Below the pieces are notes generated by a model. That model had not been told where the DNA came from. It ran no database searches and saw only the letters and a program-made list of their open reading frames with translations. From assembly GCA_902803125.1 (NCBI GenBank), contig CADCOZ010000064.1, forward strand, positions 1 through 6,813: DNA of 6,813 nt. Direction: 5' to 3'. Made by a program: the position numbers and the translations under genes. Source of the stretch: an uncultured Ruminococcus sp. Its GTDB lineage: Bacteria; Bacillota; Clostridia; Oscillospirales; Acutalibacteraceae. The first letter of the stretch is position 1. Each line of letters begins with the position of its first letter. Shown piece by piece: positions 5,112-6,813 of the stretch.

Positions 5112-5130
5112 TAGATAAAACAGTGTTTCC

Positions 5131-6645
5131 TTATTTTTTGACGCTGACCGTCAGATACTTGGATATGATTTTGCCTCTGCTGTCCTTTACCAGAACCTTC
5201 ACATCATATTTGACGGCGGTTTTCGGTGTAAACGTGGTAACGGCTTTGGTGCTGTAGCCCTGTGCCTTTGTCCACTTTTCGGAAGAAGCCTTTTTGTAGT
5301 AAACGGCATACTCATAGGGACCCTTGCCGTCAATGCCTTCGTGCAGTACCTGTACCGCTTCGCCTAATTTGATGGTCGATTGGGCAAGAGAAGCGTTATT
5401 CTTCAACTTCGGCACCGCTGTGGAGAACGGAATGCCGTATCTTTTGGCATATTGTTCCGCATAGCTGCCGGTTTTGCCATAAATGGTAACATTCGGGGAA
5501 TTGGTAACAATATTATTGGATTCATCGAATTCGATGGCATTGACACTCTTGGGCAGCTTGAGCGTTTGGAGGTTCGGACAATTAGCAAAAGCGTTCCATG
5601 TTGCATCACCCTGGAAGCCGTCAGTCAGTTGAGCACCGGCTTCAACGGTTACACTGATCAGGTTTGTACAGTTCTGGAAGGCCTCATAGCCTAATACCCG
5701 CAGGCTTTTGGGAAGGGTCAGCTGTGTTAAGCCGGAACAGCCATAAAAATCACCGATTCTTGTCACGGTGTTGGGGAAGGTGATGCCCGTCAGACCGGTA
5801 CATTCATAAAAGCCGCCCACATTAGTGGTGCCTTCCGGAACCGCATAGGTGCCTTTTCTGCCCTGCGGATACAGCACCAGTGCGTTTTCGTCCTGATCGT
5901 GCAGGAATAATACACCGTCAATCGAGTAATAGGAGTTATCAGATGCGTTGTAGTTGATATCCGTCAAGCGGGGACATTTACGAAAAACAGTGTACAGATC
6001 CGAGTTATCGGCAAAACGAACGGTACTGCCGATGCTGACACGCTGGAGGACTTTGCAGTTATAGAAGGCATATTCTTCGATTGTCTTTACGCCGTTCGGA
6101 ATGACAACCTCTGTGAGGCGGTAACAGTTTTCAAAAGAACATATCTGAATGGTCTTGATGCCGGCGGGAATCGTCAATTTTCCTCTGTAGCCTAACGGAC
6201 ACCGATACAGCGTGGCTTTGTCTTTGCTGACAAGACAATTGCCGGCAGAAGCAAAAATCGGGTTGCCGTTGGCTACTTCATATTTTTCAAGGTTGATACA
6301 GCCGTTGAAGGCATCCGTATGGATATAGGTAATGGTTTTGGGAATGGTAATGCTTTTGACAGCGGAGCATCCTTGGAAAGCATTGTTATGGATGCCGGTA
6401 ACGGTACGGCCGCCTACGGTTTCCGGAATGACAACATTGGTATCGGTGCCGGTGTATTTGACAATGGAAAAGCCGAATTCACCAACGTTTTTGCATTCAA
6501 AGCCGTTTTCGGTAACGGTGCGGGAGGCGGCATAAACGGGCAGGGTGGTTTGGCTGAACAGGATTCCTCCGCTCACAGCCGTTCCTGTCATCATGACGGC
6601 CGCCAGTGCAATAGAACATAATTTTTTCATCAGATCTTTTTTCAT
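5131..6645 (-). CDS. Secreted BspA-like leucine-rich-repeat (LRR_5) protein
   Basis: The product is a 504-residue exported protein of unknown specific role; relatives are implicated in binding host or other surface ligands. The signal peptide (1-39) has MKKDLMKKL, a hydrophobic core and a VYA cleavage site before ASR. Residues about 43-405 are LRR_5/BspA repeats of the pattern AFxxCxxLxxxxIPxxVxxI, for example around 89-108, 112-120, 193-204 and 322-333. Two interspersed segments have the DGVLF/LVLYP or NCLV/LYRCP pattern (128-160 and 238-270), and the closing cap is GSYAEQYAKRYGIPF (393-407). A C-terminal beta-rich, Tyr-rich domain (about 415-504) contains GPYEYAVYYKK (442-452). No LPxTG, SLH or other anchor is visible. 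The start at 6645 is chosen because AAAGGAG lies 10 nt upstream and the signal peptide follows; the frame is open further upstream to 6783, but that stretch has no secretion signal and no good ribosome site. Confidence 0.9.
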   Translation of the reverse strand: MKKDLMKKLCSIALAAVMMTGTAVSGGILFSQTTLPVYAASRTVTENGFECKNVGEFGFSIVKYTGTDTNVVIPETVGGRTVTGIHNNAFQGCSAVKSITIPKTITYIHTDAFNGCINLEKYEVANGNPIFASAGNCLVSKDKATLYRCPLGYRGKLTIPAGIKTIQICSFENCYRLTEVVIPNGVKTIEEYAFYNCKVLQRVSIGSTVRFADNSDLYTVFRKCPRLTDINYNASDNSYYSIDGVLFLHDQDENALVLYPQGRKGTYAVPEGTTNVGGFYECTGLTGITFPNTVTRIGDFYGCSGLTQLTLPKSLRVLGYEAFQNCTNLISVTVEAGAQLTDGFQGDATWNAFANCPNLQTLKLPKSVNAIEFDESNNIVTNSPNVTIYGKTGSYAEQYAKRYGIPFSTAVPKLKNNASLAQSTIKLGEAVQVLHEGIDGKGPYEYAVYYKKASSEKWTKAQGYSTKAVTTFTPKTAVKYDVKVLVKDSRGKIISKYLTVSVKK

Positions 6646-6655
6646 TTTGTTTTTT

Positions 6656-6662
6656 CTCCTTT
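6656..6662 (-). promoter_or_regulatory. Ribosome binding site of the LRR gene
   Basis: On the minus strand AAAGGAG lies 10 nt before ATG 6645. It decides for this start over upstream in-frame ATG codons. Confidence 0.8.
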
Positions 6663-6739
6663 GTTGATTCATTACTTTGTTTAAGAACCTGTTTAATATC
6701 TTGCCGCAGGGAAAAATTTGATGAAATATCAACACAAAA
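6663..6739 (-). promoter_or_regulatory. LRR gene leader/promoter region, no clear promoter
   Basis: This AT-rich stretch must hold the leader of the LRR gene, but I see no -35/-10 pair near consensus. The only structure is a short palindrome TTGAT-GAAAT-ATCAA (6718-6732), which could be an operator. Confidence 0.25.
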
Positions 6740-6813
6740 GTTTCGCACAAGCCTTTGAAAAGGCTTGTGGGGTGCAGGGGCAAAGCCCATGCTGGGAGGT
6801 TTGGAGGGAGCGC
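6740..6813 (+). repeat. Dispersed hairpin-forming repeat, copy C (cut by window edge)
   Basis: AGTTTCGCACAAGCC opens a near-perfect stem-loop (CACAAGCCTTT against AAAGGCTTGTG, about 6746-6769). It continues with GTGCAGGGGCAAAGCCC (6772-6788, identical to 59-75) and TGGGAGGTTTGGAGGG (6793-6808, identical to 2922-2937). It is in the same orientation as copies A and B. It joins the modules of A and B in one element, so it is probably the nearest to full structure, but it is truncated by the end of the window. Confidence 0.7.

Noticed and set aside
6646..6783. 46-residue N-terminal extension of the LRR protein frame
   Set aside because: It begins inside the dispersed repeat, lacks a ribosome site and would bury the signal peptide. 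ATG 6645 has a good Shine-Dalgarno.

Overview
The window looks like the replication-origin neighbourhood of a Gram-positive clostridial chromosome, most likely from the Oscillospiraceae/Ruminococcaceae. Three things point there: the dnaA / rpmH-rnpA-yidD-yidC-jag gene order, a YidC without a cleavable signal peptide and with a long loop between its second and third membrane segments, and a BspA-like leucine-rich-repeat secreted protein with a C-terminal domain I associate with gut clostridia. Species cannot be fixed from sequence alone.

Layout. Bases 1-94 hold a dispersed-repeat copy next to the 3' end of dnaA. dnaA lies on the minus strand (95-1408). A divergent, partly very AT-rich intergenic region (1409-1780) carries two strong housekeeping promoters back to back: TTGAAA-N17-TATAAT for dnaA and TTGACA-N18-TATAAT for rpmH. 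It also carries a perfect 10-bp-arm inverted repeat, a palindrome over the predicted dnaA transcription start, and a GC-rich dnaA leader with two competing stems. This is the expected place for oriC, but by eye I find no good DnaA-box cluster. The plus-strand operon then runs rpmH (1781-1915), rnpA (1988-2323), yidD (2320-2595, overlapping rnpA by 4 bp), yidC (3007-4038) and jag/khpB (4057-4956). It ends at a strong bidirectional terminator (about 4977-5020) and a second hairpin. A convergent gene for a secreted LRR_5 protein (5131-6645, minus strand) follows, and the window ends in another repeat copy (about 6740-6813).

How the genes fit together. DnaA initiates replication. L34, RNase P protein, YidD, YidC and Jag/KhpB form the classical ribosome / tRNA-processing / membrane-insertion cluster beside the origin. 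The mnmE-mnmG-rsmG genes that often follow jag are absent here, because the operon terminates right after jag.

The least ordinary part is the 411-bp gap between yidD and yidC (2596-3006). It breaks an operon that is normally tight. It holds a run of small hairpins (2687-2825), including two mutually exclusive stems, followed by a GC-rich three-hairpin cassette (2851-2954) whose sequence blocks recur at both window edges. I read this as a mosaic of short dispersed, hairpin-forming repeats (REP/MITE-like), possibly with a structured RNA in front. I found no clearly new enzymatic or defence system.
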